DNA of 64,000 bases from Deinococcus sp. YIM 134068. GTDB taxonomy: Bacteria; Deinococcota; Deinococci; Deinococcales; Deinococcaceae. The DNA is taken from assembly GCF_036543075.1 (NCBI RefSeq), contig NZ_JAZHPF010000001.1:1-64000 (forward strand), read 5' to 3'. The position numbers and the translations under genes were made by a program. Each line of letters begins with the position of its first letter. Position 1 is the first letter of the stretch. The notes under the pieces were generated by a model. It had not been told where the DNA came from and made no database searches. It was given only the letters and a program-made list of their open reading frames with translations. Positions 1-11,992 of this stretch are shown here, one piece after another.

Positions 1-129
1 ATCTGGGTGGGTGGGGAACGCATGGTGGGACCTCTGGAATCGGGCGGGGAATGAGTGAGTGAGAACTTGCTTACGGGCAGGGCAGCTTACGAGGAGTGCA
101 TACGCCCCCAGGCGGGCTGGGGTTCCGGT

Positions 130-723
130 TCAGGGTTCCAGCCCCGGCCACAGCAGGTCGAGGAGACCGCGCACGTAGCGTCCGGCGTCCAGCGTCTCCG
201 GGTTGCCCCGGTGGGTCATCAGCCAGAAGTGGACGAAGTGCAGCAGGGCACCCAGCAGCGCGAGGGCCGTCATCTCGGCGTCCACGGGGCGGATGCGGCC
301 CCGCGCCACCTCCGCGCGCAGGTAGGAGGCGAGGGCCTGGGTGTCCTCACGCATGGGGTTGTCGAGGCGTTCGAGCAGGGGATTGTGGGCCGGGGCATAG
401 CCCCGTGAGAAGACGAGAAGCAGGTTGGGCACAATCTGCCGTGCCGAGTCGAGATACAGCAGGAAGGCCCGTTCCAGGTTGCGGCGCACGTCGCCCTCTC
501 CCACCCGCGCACTCAGCTCCGCGTGCCAGGCGGGTGACTCGCGCAGCCCCATGACCTCCTCGAACAGGTCCTCCTTCGTGGCGAAGCGTTTGAACAGCGT
601 CCCCTCGGACACTCCCGCCCGCCGCGCGATTTCGGCGGTCGTCGCGGAAAAGCCCTGCTCCAGAAAGGCCGCACGCGCCGCCACCACAATCTGCTCGTCG
701 GTGATCGTTCGGGGGCGGGGCAT
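130..723 (-). CDS. TetR/AcrR family transcriptional regulator
   Basis: Encodes about 197 residues. The N-terminal third is a TetR helix-turn-helix ([17 protein letters not shown], then [11 protein letters not shown]); the rest is the variable ligand-binding, dimerising domain. The ATG at 723 (MPRPRTI) is preferred over the upstream GTG at 738 because a GATACT box lies exactly 6 bases before the ATG, the leaderless pattern seen across this window. A palindrome covers that box, so autorepression is likely. No divergent target gene lies beside it: the next gene, ddl, is on the same strand. The effector ligand is unknown. Confidence 0.9.
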   Translation of the reverse strand: MPRPRTITDEQIVVAARAAFLEQGFSATTAEIARRAGVSEGTLFKRFATKEDLFEEVMGLRESPAWHAELSARVGEGDVRRNLERAFLLYLDSARQIVPNLLLVFSRGYAPAHNPLLERLDNPMREDTQALASYLRAEVARGRIRPVDAEMTALALLGALLHFVHFWLMTHRGNPETLDAGRYVRGLLDLLWPGLEP

Positions 724-726
724 TGG

Positions 727-742
727 GTGAGTATCCACTCAC
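727..742. promoter_or_regulatory. Palindromic operator over the tetR start
   Basis: GTGAGT-ATCC-ACTCAC is a perfect 6+6 inverted repeat. It overlaps the minus-strand GATACT box (730-735) used by the TetR gene. Size and position fit a TetR-dimer operator and negative autoregulation. A related run, TGAGTGAGTGAG, occurs at 52-63 and might be a second half-site. Confidence 0.65.
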
Positions 743-779
743 TAACCGTCGGCGGAGGGTGAGGTGGGACACAAGGGGC

Positions 780-815
780 GGTCAGCCGTCAGCTTTCAGC
801 GGTCAGACTTGAGGC
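780..815. repeat. Stammer repeat, GTCAGC word
   Basis: Loose tandem variants of GTCAGC (gtcagc, gtcagc, tttcagc, ggtcagac) between the ddl stop and the tetR start. Belongs to the dispersed intergenic family described in the findings. Confidence 0.6.
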
Positions 816-832
816 TTTTGCTCCCGCGTCCC

Positions 833-1852
833 CTACCGCTTCTCCAGTGCCAGGTCCACCAAGCGCGTCACGAGGTCGCTGTAGCTCAGACCCGCCGCCT
901 CAAAGAGTTTGGGATACATGCTCGTGGTGGTGAAGCCGGGCATGGTGTTCAGCTCGTTGAGGAAGAGGTCGCCCGTCTCCTCCACGTAGAAGAAGTCCAC
1001 GCGGGCGAGGCCAGCACAGTCGAGCGCGCGGAAGGCCGTCAGCGCCAGCGTGCGGACGCGCTCGGCGACCTCGGCGGGCAGCGGCGCGGGAATGTGCATC
1101 GTCGCGCGGCCCTCGGTGTACTTCGTCTCGTAGTCGTAGAAGTCGGCGTCGAAACGCAACTCACCGACCGGGCTGGCGATGGGCGCGTCGTTGCCGAGGA
1201 TGCCGACCTCCACCTCACGCGGCTTGTGGCCCGTCATTGCCTCCAGAATCACCCGACGGTCGAGGCTGAAGGCGAGGTCGAGGGCGGCATCCAATTCCTC
1301 CGGGCGGCTCACCTTGCTGATGCCGACGCTCGACCCCAGGTTGGCGGGCTTCACGAACACAGGGAGGCCGAGTTCGGCGGCCCTGGCCCTCACTTCCTCC
1401 GGACGGTCCTGCCACTCGCGGCGCACGGCGAGCCTCCACGCGACCTGCGGCACGCCCACCGAGGCGAGCACCTGCTTCGTCATCACCTTGTCCATGCCCA
1501 CCGCCGACCCCAGCACGCCCGACCCGACGAAGGGAATTCCGGCGAGCGTCAGCAGCCCCTGAATCGTGCCGTCCTCGCCCATCGGGCCGTGGAGGAGGGG
1601 AAACACGGCGTCGTAGCCCTCGGCGCTCGCCGCGCGGTGCAGCACGAGGTCGCCGCCGCGCACCGCCTGGCCCGTCTCCAGCGCCCGCTGGGTGTCGGTG
1701 GGCGGGAGCCAGCGGCCCTGGGGGCTGATGACCACGGGCGTCACGTCGAAGCGGTCGCGGGGCAGGGCCGCGAGGACGCTGCGGGCGCTCATCAGGCTGA
1801 CCTCGTGTTCGCCGGACTGACCGCCCGCCAGCAGCAGGATGCGTTTCTTCAC
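833..1852 (-). CDS. ddl: D-alanine--D-alanine ligase
   Basis: ATP-grasp enzyme that joins two D-alanines for peptidoglycan precursor synthesis in the cytoplasm. Visible signatures are the N-terminal [12 protein letters not shown], the ATP-grasp stretch [16 protein letters not shown], and the C-terminal metal-binding ELNTMPGFT. About 339 residues from the GTG at 1852 ([11 protein letters not shown]); the open frame continues upstream to 1891, but the GTG has a GATACT box 7 bases before it and matches where the family starts. Transcribed leftward, probably alone, toward the tetR gene. Confidence 0.95.
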   Translation of the reverse strand: MKKRILLLAGGQSGEHEVSLMSARSVLAALPRDRFDVTPVVISPQGRWLPPTDTQRALETGQAVRGGDLVLHRAASAEGYDAVFPLLHGPMGEDGTIQGLLTLAGIPFVGSGVLGSAVGMDKVMTKQVLASVGVPQVAWRLAVRREWQDRPEEVRARAAELGLPVFVKPANLGSSVGISKVSRPEELDAALDLAFSLDRRVILEAMTGHKPREVEVGILGNDAPIASPVGELRFDADFYDYETKYTEGRATMHIPAPLPAEVAERVRTLALTAFRALDCAGLARVDFFYVEETGDLFLNELNTMPGFTTTSMYPKLFEAAGLSYSDLVTRLVDLALEKR

Positions 1853-1972
1853 GCGCGGCAGTATCGCACTCCCGGTGTGCAGGCGACTCAAGACGCTCAG
1901 ACTGAGTACAGAACGGTGGAAAAACTGTGACTCAATCCGCGTTTTCGACCTTCCAACGTTCTTTGAAAACTC

Positions 1973-2002
1973 TCACATCTCCTGCTCAGGCTACGCTATA
2001 TT
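1973..2002 (+). promoter_or_regulatory. Candidate promoter for the peptide importer
   Basis: CTCACA, 18 bases, then TATATT at 1997-2002, about 80 bases before the binding-protein start. The -10 is good and the -35 is only a partial match, so this is tentative. Confidence 0.4.
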
Positions 2003-2084
2003 GCTGAGCGAAGAACCACGACAAGGCACCGGACCCCAACATCCCAGGCTGTAGGCGGACGGTGCCCCTTTCACGGGAGGCTCA

Positions 2085-3803
2085 ATGAAGAAATTTGCCT
2101 TGCTCAGCTCCTTGCTCCTCGTCGGCTCGGCCCTTGCGGCGGCCCCCAGGGACACCCTCGTCGAGCAGACGGCGGCGGACATCCCCACGATGGACCCCGG
2201 CGTGACGTATGACACGGCCTCGGGCGCGGTCGTGGAGAACATGTACGAGACGCTGCTGACCTACCGGGGCGCGAGCCTCACCCAGCTTGAGCCGCTGCTC
2301 TCGACCAAGTGGACGATCAGCAACGGCGGGCGCACCTACACCTTCGACCTGCGCCGCAACGTCAAGTTCCACTCGGGCAACACCATGGCCTGCGCCGACG
2401 CCGAGTACACCTTCGAGCGCAACCTCGTGACGAACTCCGCCGAGAGCGGCAACTGGTTCATCAGCGAGTCGCTGCTGGGCACCGGCAGCAACGCCAACGA
2501 CGACAAGACGATCACCTGGGCCAGGATCGACCGCGCGGTGGAGTGCAACAACGCCGGGCAGCTCGTCTTCACGCTGCCGAAGGTGGACCCCGCGTTCCTC
2601 GCCAAGCTCGCCTACACGGGCCAGAGCATCGTGGACCGCCGCCACGCCATCGCCATCGGTGAGTGGAAGGGCACCCAGGCCGACATGATGAACTGGGTCG
2701 GCAAGGACCTGACGAATTCCAAGCTCAGCCAGCAGCCGAGCGGCACGGGTGCGTACCGCTTCGTTCGCAAGGACGCCAACGCCTTCCTGGCGACCGCGTT
2801 CGACGGCTACTGGGGCAAGAAGCCCGCGATCAAGAACGTGATCATCCAGAAGGTGCCCGAGCTGGCGGCGCGTCAGCAGGCCTTCTTGCGCGGTGACGCG
2901 GACATCATCGAGGGCGGCGGGCGCGCGGTGGACGAGGAGCAGATCAAGGGCAAGCCCGGCGTGACCTGGATCGACGACCTGCCCAACACCACGGCCACGG
3001 CCATCTTCATGAACCAGAACATCAAGGCGACCGGGCTGCTGGGCAGCGGCAAGCTCGACGGGCGCGGCATTCCCGCCAACTTCTTCACGGACGTGAACGT
3101 GCGCCGGGGCTTCAGCAACGCCTTCAACTACGGCCAGTACATTCAGGACGTGCAGAACGGCAAGGGCAAGCAGCGCACCGTGCTGCTCCCCGACTCCTTC
3201 CCCGGCTACGACGCGGAGGTCAAGACCTACCGCTTCAACGCCGCGCAGGCCCGCACGTACTTCCAGCGCGCGTGGGGCGGCAACGTCTGGAAGAACGGCT
3301 TCGTGCTGACGGCGAACTACCGCCAGGGCAGCGTGGCCTCGCAGACGGCGATGGAGATCTTGAAGCGCAACATCGAGTCGCTGAACCCCAAGTTCAAGGT
3401 GAACATCCAGGCCAAGCAGTGGAGCGAGATGCTGGAGTCCTCCAAGAAGGGCGAGGAGGCGATGATCGTCATCGGCTGGGCACCCGACTACGCGGACCCG
3501 GACAACTTCATGTACACCTTCTACTCCAGTAACGGCTACTACTTCCCGCGCAGCAACTTCAAGGACGCGCAGGTGGACAAGTGGCTGGATCAGGCCCGTC
3601 AGACGGTCAACGCCCAGCAGCGCAACCGCCTGTACAGCCTGGTGGGCAACCGCGCCTACGAGCAGGCCCCGTACATCCTGGTGCCCGCCGGCATCGGCTA
3701 CAGCTTCGTGCGCGACAACCTCGTGGGCGCGGGCAAGACCAACTTCAACCCCATGATCTCGTTCGCCACCGGCACCTTCTGGAAGGAACTCAGCAAGCGA
3801 TAA
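2085..3803 (+). CDS. ABC transporter substrate-binding protein, family 5 (peptide)
   Basis: 572 residues. A Sec signal peptide covers about residues 1-19 ([18 protein letters not shown]); the mature part has the SBP_bac_5 layout of DppA/OppA proteins, with the early [13 protein letters not shown] segment and [12 protein letters not shown]. Captures peptides or similar solutes outside the membrane for the two permeases downstream. GGGAGG precedes the ATG. No lipobox cysteine is seen, so it is probably anchored otherwise or free. No ATPase gene is present in the window, so the importer must use ATPases encoded elsewhere. Exact substrate is not readable from sequence. Confidence 0.92.
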   Translation: MKKFALLSSLLLVGSALAAAPRDTLVEQTAADIPTMDPGVTYDTASGAVVENMYETLLTYRGASLTQLEPLLSTKWTISNGGRTYTFDLRRNVKFHSGNTMACADAEYTFERNLVTNSAESGNWFISESLLGTGSNANDDKTITWARIDRAVECNNAGQLVFTLPKVDPAFLAKLAYTGQSIVDRRHAIAIGEWKGTQADMMNWVGKDLTNSKLSQQPSGTGAYRFVRKDANAFLATAFDGYWGKKPAIKNVIIQKVPELAARQQAFLRGDADIIEGGGRAVDEEQIKGKPGVTWIDDLPNTTATAIFMNQNIKATGLLGSGKLDGRGIPANFFTDVNVRRGFSNAFNYGQYIQDVQNGKGKQRTVLLPDSFPGYDAEVKTYRFNAAQARTYFQRAWGGNVWKNGFVLTANYRQGSVASQTAMEILKRNIESLNPKFKVNIQAKQWSEMLESSKKGEEAMIVIGWAPDYADPDNFMYTFYSSNGYYFPRSNFKDAQVDKWLDQARQTVNAQQRNRLYSLVGNRAYEQAPYILVPAGIGYSFVRDNLVGAGKTNFNPMISFATGTFWKELSKR

Positions 3804-3831
3804 GCGCCTGAGCCGGTCGAAGAAGCGCAGC

Positions 3832-3868
3832 AGGGCGGGGCAGTTCCCACGGTGGGCTGCCCCGCCCT
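3832..3868 (+). terminator. Strong hairpin between binding protein and permeases
   Basis: A perfect 12-base stem (AGGGCGGGGCAG with its complement) around a 13-base loop, 28 bases after the stop. There is no long U tract. It likely trims or attenuates the transcript so the binding protein is made in excess over the permeases. Confidence 0.6.
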
Positions 3869-4041
3869 TCCTTCGTTCCCCCGACCTCGCTCCGGGCTGG
3901 CGGCGCGCGCCCCTTTGATTTACCCTGACTTGTTCACCCTACCCGGACGCCCGGCGTCCTTCGTTCGACCCCCCGGCCCCCGCCTCTTTCCTTCAAGGTC
4001 CGTGTGTCGGTGTCTCTTGAAGCGCCCCTCCCGAGGCCCCC

Positions 4042-5064
4042 ATGCTCAACTTCATCGTGCGGCGGCTGATCCAGATTCCGCTGGTGATGCTCGTCCTCTC
4101 CCTGCTGATCGTCGGCCTGACGCAGCTTCTGACGCCCGAACAGCGCGCCGCGCCCTACATCCGCAGCGAGCAACAGGCGGCCCGCCTCGAGCAGATCATC
4201 GAGGAACGCGGACTGCGGGACCCCTTCATCGCGCAGTACGGCAACTGGGCGACCAAGACCTTGCAGGGCGACCTGGGCTACTCGCGCGCCAGCGGCAAGG
4301 ACGTGTGGCCTACCATCCGGGAGCGGCTGCCCGCCACCGTCGAGCTGACGATCCTGACGGCCATCCCCATCCTGCTGCTGGGGGTGTGGCTGGGCACGCT
4401 GAGCGCCCTGCACAAGGACAAGCTCATCGACCAGATTCTGCGTGTGCTGGTGGTGCTGGGCTACAGCCTGCCGAGCTTCGTGGTGGGCATCGTGCTGCTG
4501 GCGACCTTCTACGAGCGGCTCCAGATTCTGCCCGGCGCGGGGCAGGTCAGCGTGATCAACCAGTTCACCATCGGCGACCTGCGGCGTCCCACCGGGATGC
4601 TCTCCATCGACGCCATGCTCAACGGGCGCTGGGACGTGGCGTGGGACGTGATCCAGCACATGATCCTGCCCGCGCTGACGCTGGTGATCGTGCTGTCGGC
4701 GAACATCATCAAGGTGATGCGGAACAACATGCTGGAGGCCCTCACGAGCGACTACGTGCGGACCGCCCGCGCGAAGGGCCTGTCGAGCCGCGTGGTGAAC
4801 AACAAGCACGCCCGGCGCAACGCCCTGCTGAGCATCGTGACGCTGGCGGGCTTCCTGATCATCGGGCTGCTGGGCGGCTCGCTCATCACTGAGACGATCT
4901 TCGCGTACCCCGGCGTGGGGCAGTGGGTGGTGCTGGCGGCGCAGCAGACCGACCTCGCCGCCGTGCTGGGCTTCGCGCTGATGTCCGCCGTGATCGTGGT
5001 GGTGGTGAGCACCATCGTGGACATCCTGTACGGCGTGATCGACCCGCGCGTGAGGTTCGACTGA
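4042..5064 (+). CDS. ABC transporter permease, DppB/OppB type
   Basis: 340-residue inner-membrane permease of a family 5 peptide importer. It begins with the typical [24 protein letters not shown] helix, has a long external loop, and then about five more helices. The EAA loop that contacts the ATPase is seen around [18 protein letters not shown]. Sits 238 bases after the binding protein, across a hairpin, and 40 bases before the partner permease. Confidence 0.93.
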   Translation: MLNFIVRRLIQIPLVMLVLSLLIVGLTQLLTPEQRAAPYIRSEQQAARLEQIIEERGLRDPFIAQYGNWATKTLQGDLGYSRASGKDVWPTIRERLPATVELTILTAIPILLLGVWLGTLSALHKDKLIDQILRVLVVLGYSLPSFVVGIVLLATFYERLQILPGAGQVSVINQFTIGDLRRPTGMLSIDAMLNGRWDVAWDVIQHMILPALTLVIVLSANIIKVMRNNMLEALTSDYVRTARAKGLSSRVVNNKHARRNALLSIVTLAGFLIIGLLGGSLITETIFAYPGVGQWVVLAAQQTDLAAVLGFALMSAVIVVVVSTIVDILYGVIDPRVRFD

Positions 5065-5104
5065 TGCCCGCCCAACGCCCGCTCTCCCATTTCAAGGAGG
5101 CCCG

Positions 5105-6136
<1,032 letters not shown>

Positions 6137-6163
6137 GCGTCGGAGAGTCGGAGAGAAAAGAGA

Positions 6164-6199
6164 AAACCGCCCCCTGGTGTGGAAGCCGGGGGGCGGTTT
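6164..6199 (+). terminator. Terminator of the peptide importer operon
   Basis: AAACCGCCCCC pairs with GGGGGCGGTTT across a 14-base loop, 27 bases after the second permease stop, and is followed by a T-rich stretch. Confidence 0.8.
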
Positions 6200-6200
6200 C

Positions 6201-6228
6201 GGTTGTGGGCTGTGGTTGTGGGTTATGG
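6201..6228. repeat. Stammer repeat, GTTGTGGG word
   Basis: ggttgtgggc, tgtggttgtgggtt and atgg are loose tandem copies of one word, between the importer terminator and the convergent membrane-protein gene. Confidence 0.5.
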
Positions 6229-6240
6229 AAAAGGTGGGGA

Positions 6241-6684
6241 TTAACGGGAACGTTCGCTCGCCGCGCGGAGGAGGGCGGGAAGGCTCATCCACGCGGCGAG
6301 GAAGGCCAGCGCCGACACGAGCCACAGCGCGAGGAAGGCGGCGGGCTGGTGGAGACACGCGCAGCCGAGCAGGAAGGGCACGGCGGGCGCGGTCCCGGAC
6401 TGGAAGGCGGCGGTGAGGGCGGCCCCGGCGGGCGGTCCCTTCGGGTCGCGGGCGGCGAGGCGGGCGAGGGACAGGGCGGCGGCGGCGAGGACGGCGGCGA
6501 GCAGGGCGAGGGCCGCCACCCACCCGGCGGGCAGGGGCGCGGGCCGGGTCAGGAGGTACAGCCCACCGAGCGGTAGCCCCGGCAGCGCGAGCAGGAGGAA
6601 GGCGGCGACGAACGCCCGGCGCGCGGCGCGGTTCAGGTCGGCGGGCGTTCCGGCGCGCAGGTCGCGGGCGAGGGCCTCAAACAT
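6241..6684 (-). CDS. Small alanine/leucine-rich membrane protein, unknown function
   Basis: 147 residues with about four predicted membrane helices (near 24-46, 54-76, 96-112 and 115-135). No family recognised. Its ATG overlaps the stop of the ygfZ-like gene (ATGTTTGA), so it is translated by coupling with that gene and shares its promoter. A short basic tail ends the protein. Confidence 0.75.
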   Translation of the reverse strand: MFEALARDLRAGTPADLNRAARRAFVAAFLLLALPGLPLGGLYLLTRPAPLPAGWVAALALLAAVLAAAALSLARLAARDPKGPPAGAALTAAFQSGTAPAVPFLLGCACLHQPAAFLALWLVSALAFLAAWMSLPALLRAASERSR

Positions 6685-7555
6685 CGGCGGGCGTGGGCGT
6701 CAGGCTCCCCACGGTCGCGGGCACGCCGCCCACCTCCACCCGGTCGCCGGGGGCGAGTTCCTTCCGCAGCCGCGCGAGGCTCAGGCCCCCCGCGTGTGCC
6801 CCCGCCTGCCCAACCGTTTTGCCCTCACGGATGACTTCGGCGTGGGCGGGCAGCCCGTCCCCCTCCAGCCCCGCGAGGTGGTAGCGGGCATTTCCCCGTG
6901 CCTCCAGCCGCGCCATGATCTCCTGCCCGACGTAACAGCCCTTGCGGTAGCTCATGACCGGGAGGAGACCGCCCACGTCCAGCCCCACCTCCTGCGGCAG
7001 CGTGCCCACGAAGCCGTCGCGCACCACGTCGGGGATGCCCGCCCGGACGCGCAACTCTTCCAACTCGTCCAGGGGCGTTTCCCCTCCCCCGAGTGCCTCC
7101 CGTACCCCCTCCCCATACCGGGTGAGGAAGTGGAGGTCCACGCCGGGCGTTCCCGTGCGGTTTATACGACCGGCGAGGACCGTCCCCCCGCTCAGCTCGA
7201 AGGTCTGCGCGTCGGGGCCGTCCGGGTTCCAGCCGGATACATCCTGCCCCCAGACGTGAACTGTGCCCAGCTCCTCGGTCACATCACCAATCTCGACCTG
7301 ATCGAAGATAATATAGCGCCGAAGCCGAGCGGCGAGGCCTACCGACTGCCCGGCGTCGAGGTGAAGGTACACGTCGTCCTTCCGTTTGTACGCCCGCGCG
7401 AAGAACTCGATCTGGCCGCGCACGTTGAGGAAACAGCAGGCAACCATGCCGGGAGTCGGGGCACCGCGCAGGTCGTTCGTCATCTGCCCCTGCACGAAGT
7501 CCACCCGGTCGGTGCCCGTCAGGCGCAGGGCGCTGGAGGGGAGGAGGGTCCACAT
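6677..7555 (-). CDS. ygfZ: YgfZ/GcvT-like tetrahydrofolate-binding protein
   Basis: About 292 residues. Carries the YgfZ signature [12 protein letters not shown] and the N-terminal [10 protein letters not shown] segment typical of the family. YgfZ proteins use a folate to help maintain certain iron-sulfur enzymes such as radical-SAM MiaB. The start is set at the ATG at 7555 ([14 protein letters not shown]): the frame runs on for hundreds of bases upstream inside hemA, but TACCCT lies 6 bases before this ATG. First gene of a two-gene unit with the small membrane protein. Confidence 0.88.
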   Translation of the reverse strand: MWTLLPSSALRLTGTDRVDFVQGQMTNDLRGAPTPGMVACCFLNVRGQIEFFARAYKRKDDVYLHLDAGQSVGLAARLRRYIIFDQVEIGDVTEELGTVHVWGQDVSGWNPDGPDAQTFELSGGTVLAGRINRTGTPGVDLHFLTRYGEGVREALGGGETPLDELEELRVRAGIPDVVRDGFVGTLPQEVGLDVGGLLPVMSYRKGCYVGQEIMARLEARGNARYHLAGLEGDGLPAHAEVIREGKTVGQAGAHAGGLSLARLRKELAPGDRVEVGGVPATVGSLTPTPADV

Positions 7556-7584
7556 GGGGGCAGGGTACGGGAAATGGGGGAGGC

Positions 7585-7638
7585 GGTTCGTGGTGCGCGG
7601 TACGCGGGAAAGACTCAGGAACCGCGTCCCGCGTCCCC
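7585..7638. repeat. Stammer repeat, CGCGTCCC word with inverted arm
   Basis: cggttcgtggtgcgcggtac / gcggga, then aaccgcgtcccgcgtcccc: repeats of one word with a partial inverted copy, directly after the hemA stop and before the ygfZ promoter. Confidence 0.45.
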
Positions 7639-8742
7639 TCAGGCGCTCGCCACCGCCAGCTCCCGCCGCTGCCGCCCAAGCTGCGCCTCTCGCGTCAGAT
7701 GCCAGCGGCTGAGGTCGGCGACGGCCTCTCGGATAATGGCCTCGGCGTGGGGGAGGGCGGCGCGGCGGCTTTGCAGGTTGCGGCTCACGATGGCGGTGAG
7801 ATCGTCGAGGTTGTAGAGGTGCGCGCCCGCCACGTCCGCGATATTCGGGTCGAGGATGCGCGGCACGCTGATGTCGATGAGGAACATGTCCCGCTCGGGC
7901 CGCCGCCCCAGCGCCGCACGCACGCCCTCGCCGTGCAGGACGTAGTGGGGGGCCGCACTCGATGCGATCACCACGTCGGCCTCTGGCAGGACCTCGTGCA
8001 GATACTCGGCGGCGCAGACCCGGCCCCCCACCTTCTCGGCGAGCTGGCGGGCACGGGCCTCGGTTCGGTTGACCACCACCACGTCGCGCACGCCCGCCGC
8101 CCGCAGGTGGGTGAGGGTGAGTTCGGCGGTCTCGCCCGCACCGAGGATGAGCGCCGTGCGGCTGGCGAGGTCGCCCAGCGCCGCCTGCGCGAGTTCGACG
8201 GCGGCCCCCGACACGCTGACCACCCTGTCGCTCAGGCCCGTCTCCGAGCGCACGCGCTTCCCGGCGGCCAGCGCCCCCTGCGCGACCTTGTTCAACAGCC
8301 GCCCACCGGGGTTGTGCTCGTGGGCCGCCTGCCACGCCCGCTTGACCTGCCCCTGAATCTGCGTCTCGCCCACCACGAGGCTGTCGAGGCCCGCCGCCAC
8401 CCGGTACAGGTGCGTGACGGCGGCGTCCCCCCGGTAGACGTACAGGTAGTCGTCGAGGGCGTCGCCCCACGCGTCCTCGAAGGCGCGCACCGGGTCGCCC
8501 CGCAGCCCCGCAAGGTAGACCTCCGTGCGGTTGCAGGTGGAGAGCAGCATGACCTCGGCGGCGTGGCGCGAGAGGTGGGCGAGGATCGCGGCCTCGTCGC
8601 TCGCGCGGACGGCGGCCCGCTCCCGCACCTCCACGGGGGCGGTCTGGTGGTTGAGGCCCACCACGGCGAAGTCGAGGGGCGCGGGGTGCGCCGAGCAGGG
8701 CCGGGCGAGAAAGGCGCGGGCGGTCGGGCAGGCGAGCGTCAC
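7639..8742 (-). CDS. hemA: Glutamyl-tRNA reductase
   Basis: 367 residues. Reduces glutamyl-tRNA to glutamate-1-semialdehyde, the first step of C5 tetrapyrrole synthesis. Seen are the catalytic-cysteine motif [11 protein letters not shown], the substrate-domain start [17 protein letters not shown], the NADPH-binding stretch [16 protein letters not shown], and the C-terminal dimer region. The GTG at 8742 overlaps the upstream stop as GTGA, which argues for coupling; this gives about 22 residues before the conserved start, so a later start is possible. Third gene of the cobA-hemD / precorrin-2 dehydrogenase / hemA set. Confidence 0.95.
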   Translation of the reverse strand: MTLACPTARAFLARPCSAHPAPLDFAVVGLNHQTAPVEVRERAAVRASDEAAILAHLSRHAAEVMLLSTCNRTEVYLAGLRGDPVRAFEDAWGDALDDYLYVYRGDAAVTHLYRVAAGLDSLVVGETQIQGQVKRAWQAAHEHNPGGRLLNKVAQGALAAGKRVRSETGLSDRVVSVSGAAVELAQAALGDLASRTALILGAGETAELTLTHLRAAGVRDVVVVNRTEARARQLAEKVGGRVCAAEYLHEVLPEADVVIASSAAPHYVLHGEGVRAALGRRPERDMFLIDISVPRILDPNIADVAGAHLYNLDDLTAIVSRNLQSRRAALPHAEAIIREAVADLSRWHLTREAQLGRQRRELAVASA

Positions 8743-9320
8743 GCGGCTCCCCCGGCGGAGAGGCCCATCGCCGCGCGGATGTCGGCGCGCAATCCGGCGA
8801 GGGCACGCTCACGGGCGGGACCGGACAGCCCCAGCGCCTGTTCCCGCCGTGCTACCCAAACGTCCACCTCTTCGGACGAGGGCAGCAATCCCATAATGCG
8901 CTCGCGCACCGCCTGGGCCAGCATGGGCAACTCCCGCCCGGTGCTCACGGCCACACGAACGCCGCCGCGCTCCGCCACGGCGGGAAAACGCAGGGTGCCC
9001 CGCGCCGCGTCGCCCGCGTGGTTGACAGGTAGACCCGCCGCCCGCGCGTCCCCGGCCACGGCGTCGTTCACGTCCTCGCGGTTCGTGGCGGCCACGACCA
9101 CGCGCTGCCCCTCCACGTCGGCGGGGCGGTAGGCGCGGCGCTCCACCCGCACGGGCAGGGTGCCGAACTCCGGCAGGAGGTCCGGCGCGACGACTGTGAC
9201 CCGCAACCCGGCGTCCAGCAGCGTCCGCGCACGGCGCAGGGCCACCGGGCCACCCCCGACCACCAGGGCCGGTTCGCCACGCCATTCGAGGAAGACGGCC
9301 AGACTCACGAGGCGCAGCAT
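8739..9320 (-). CDS. Precorrin-2 dehydrogenase / siroheme synthase N-terminal domain
   Basis: 193 residues, the length of a Met8/SirC-type protein. An NAD-binding Rossmann start ([28 protein letters not shown], motif GGGPVA) is followed by the AATNREDVN segment and the [16 protein letters not shown] stretch of the family. Oxidises precorrin-2 to sirohydrochlorin and may chelate iron to siroheme. The stop overlaps the hemA start. It receives precorrin-2 from the CobA part of the gene upstream. Whether it also chelates iron is not clear from sequence. Confidence 0.9.
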   Translation of the reverse strand: MLRLVSLAVFLEWRGEPALVVGGGPVALRRARTLLDAGLRVTVVAPDLLPEFGTLPVRVERRAYRPADVEGQRVVVAATNREDVNDAVAGDARAAGLPVNHAGDAARGTLRFPAVAERGGVRVAVSTGRELPMLAQAVRERIMGLLPSSEEVDVWVARREQALGLSGPARERALAGLRADIRAAMGLSAGGAA

Positions 9321-9500
9321 AGCGTCTGAGGCCGGGGCGCGCGTCCCCGACCGAACGGTAAGAAATGCGGTAGGGACGGCATTCTTGAGCTTGCTTCGTG
9401 CTTGGCTGGGGGGACAGCAGGAGGGATCAGGAATGAGAGATGAGGGGATGGAAGCGAGGGCGAAAATGAGAGGCTTTCCCTCCCGGCGAGCCTCCGACGG

Positions 9501-11036
<1,536 letters not shown>

Positions 11037-11083
11037 GCCGACAGGCTAGCGGCCCATGCGGGGGACAAATGCGGGGAAGGGGC

Positions 11084-11108
11084 AATAAAAAAGCCGCCTC
11101 TTCGGCGG
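11084..11108 (-). terminator. Leftward Rho-independent terminator
   Basis: On the minus strand, CCGCC-gaaga-GGCGG is followed by CTTTTTTATT. It would stop transcripts coming from the secreted-protein gene at 11594-11947 before they reach cobA-hemD. Confidence 0.75.
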
Positions 11109-11312
11109 TGATAGGAAAAAGATAGCGTGATATGCATGGGAAGTCAACTCGTGCAGCCGGGAGGAGGGGGGAGCGTACTAGGATGCGTCTGGAACGGCGT
11201 TTTCTTCTGCCCTTCCAGGGAGGGCAAGAGTGAGGCGGGTGAATAGGGTGGCGCTCGCAGAGGCGGCGGATGATTCGTTGACCTTCCAGGGACGCCAGGC
11301 CCGCCCCCCCCA

Positions 11313-11507
11313 CCTTCCCCCTCAAGACGCCTGATATGAATTGCAGATTGGGCAATGAAGGCGTTTTCGTCGTCCAGCAAGAGGAGGAGCGTCGCTCGTC
11401 ACCCCTCTCCCCGACCCTCTCCCGCAGGGGGAGGGGGAGCAGAAAGCACATCCGGTACGCCTATTTTCTCATTCACATCAGGCGTTCAAGGGGGAGGAGC
11501 AAAAGAG
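11313..11507. repeat. MITE-like element, copy 1
   Basis: Imperfect terminal inverted repeats bound the element: the left end carries TCCCCCT and ACGCCTGATATGAA (to 11340); the right end (from 11472) reads TTCACATCAGGCGT then AGGGGGAGGAGCAAAAG. In the core is a CCCTCTCC hairpin (11398-11436). No coding capacity. The 11336-11417 part matches the end of the window (63921-64000). Together with the terminator at its left, it fills the gap of about 550 bases between cobA-hemD and the next gene. Confidence 0.65.
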
Positions 11508-11560
11508 AAAGTCCCGCGCCTCCCTGTGGTCATCCGTTTAGGGCCGCTTTCCAATGCGGT

Positions 11561-11591
11561 GCTGGCGGCTGGAAGCTGGCCGCTGGCAACT
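11561..11591. repeat. Stammer repeat, GCTGGC word
   Basis: gctggc, ggctgg, aagctggc, cgctggc in tandem, just after the stop of the next minus-strand gene. Closely resembles parts of the element at 34705-34779. Confidence 0.6.
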
Positions 11592-11593
11592 CC

Positions 11594-11947
11594 TTATCCC
11601 GTCTGCACGCACCCGCTCAGCGCGAGCCTGCCGCTGACGTTCTCGCGCATGGCAGCACCCGCGCCCTGCTTGACCCAGGCGAAATCGGTATTGCGGTACA
11701 GCACGTCTCCCGCGTTCTGCGCGAGGTTGAGAATGTGCGTGCGGCCCGCGAACTCCACGCGCGCCCGGCCCGGATACAGGGTCACGTTGACGCGGATACC
11801 CCCCTGACAGCGGAAGACGGCCCGTCCGACGACCCCATCGCTCGCCGCTCCAGCAGTGGCGGGGCCTCCGTCGGCGAGGGCCGGGGTGCCCGCCAGCAGC
11901 ACCACCGGGAAGAGGGCGACACGGAAGGAGGCAGCGGGTCGTCTCAT
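11594..11947 (-). CDS. Secreted MliC/PliC-like protein (possible lysozyme inhibitor)
   Basis: 117 residues with a signal peptide (cleavage likely after ALA at about residue 25). The mature part follows the MliC domain pattern: FRCQGG near the start, a short beta segment, LNLAQNAGDVLY, the hydrophobic/lysine stretch FAWVKQG, and a final cysteine (SGCVQTG). The two cysteines could form the domain's disulfide. The family binds C-type lysozyme in Proteobacteria; in this organism the role is unproven. No lipobox, so periplasmic or secreted. Confidence 0.6.
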   Translation of the reverse strand: MRRPAASFRVALFPVVLLAGTPALADGGPATAGAASDGVVGRAVFRCQGGIRVNVTLYPGRARVEFAGRTHILNLAQNAGDVLYRNTDFAWVKQGAGAAMRENVSGRLALSGCVQTG

Positions 11948-11992
11948 GTGGCGAGTATTTCACATTCCGGGGAGGGTGGGTACGCTGAGACC

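Noticed and set aside
1..129. A gene at the left edge of the window
   Set aside because: Only the 3' flank of the tetR gene; short open frames there are without start signals or a recognisable domain.
6677..8812. Long open frame joining the ygfZ-like gene to more than 400 extra N-terminal residues
   Set aside because: The extra part is Pro/Arg/Gly-rich, lies antisense-frame over hemA, and shows no domain. The true start at 7555 has a TANNNT box and the family's N-terminus.
11398..11436. CCCTCTCC inverted pairs as a CRISPR array
   Set aside because: Copies are scattered, not regularly spaced, and have no unique spacers between near-identical repeats.
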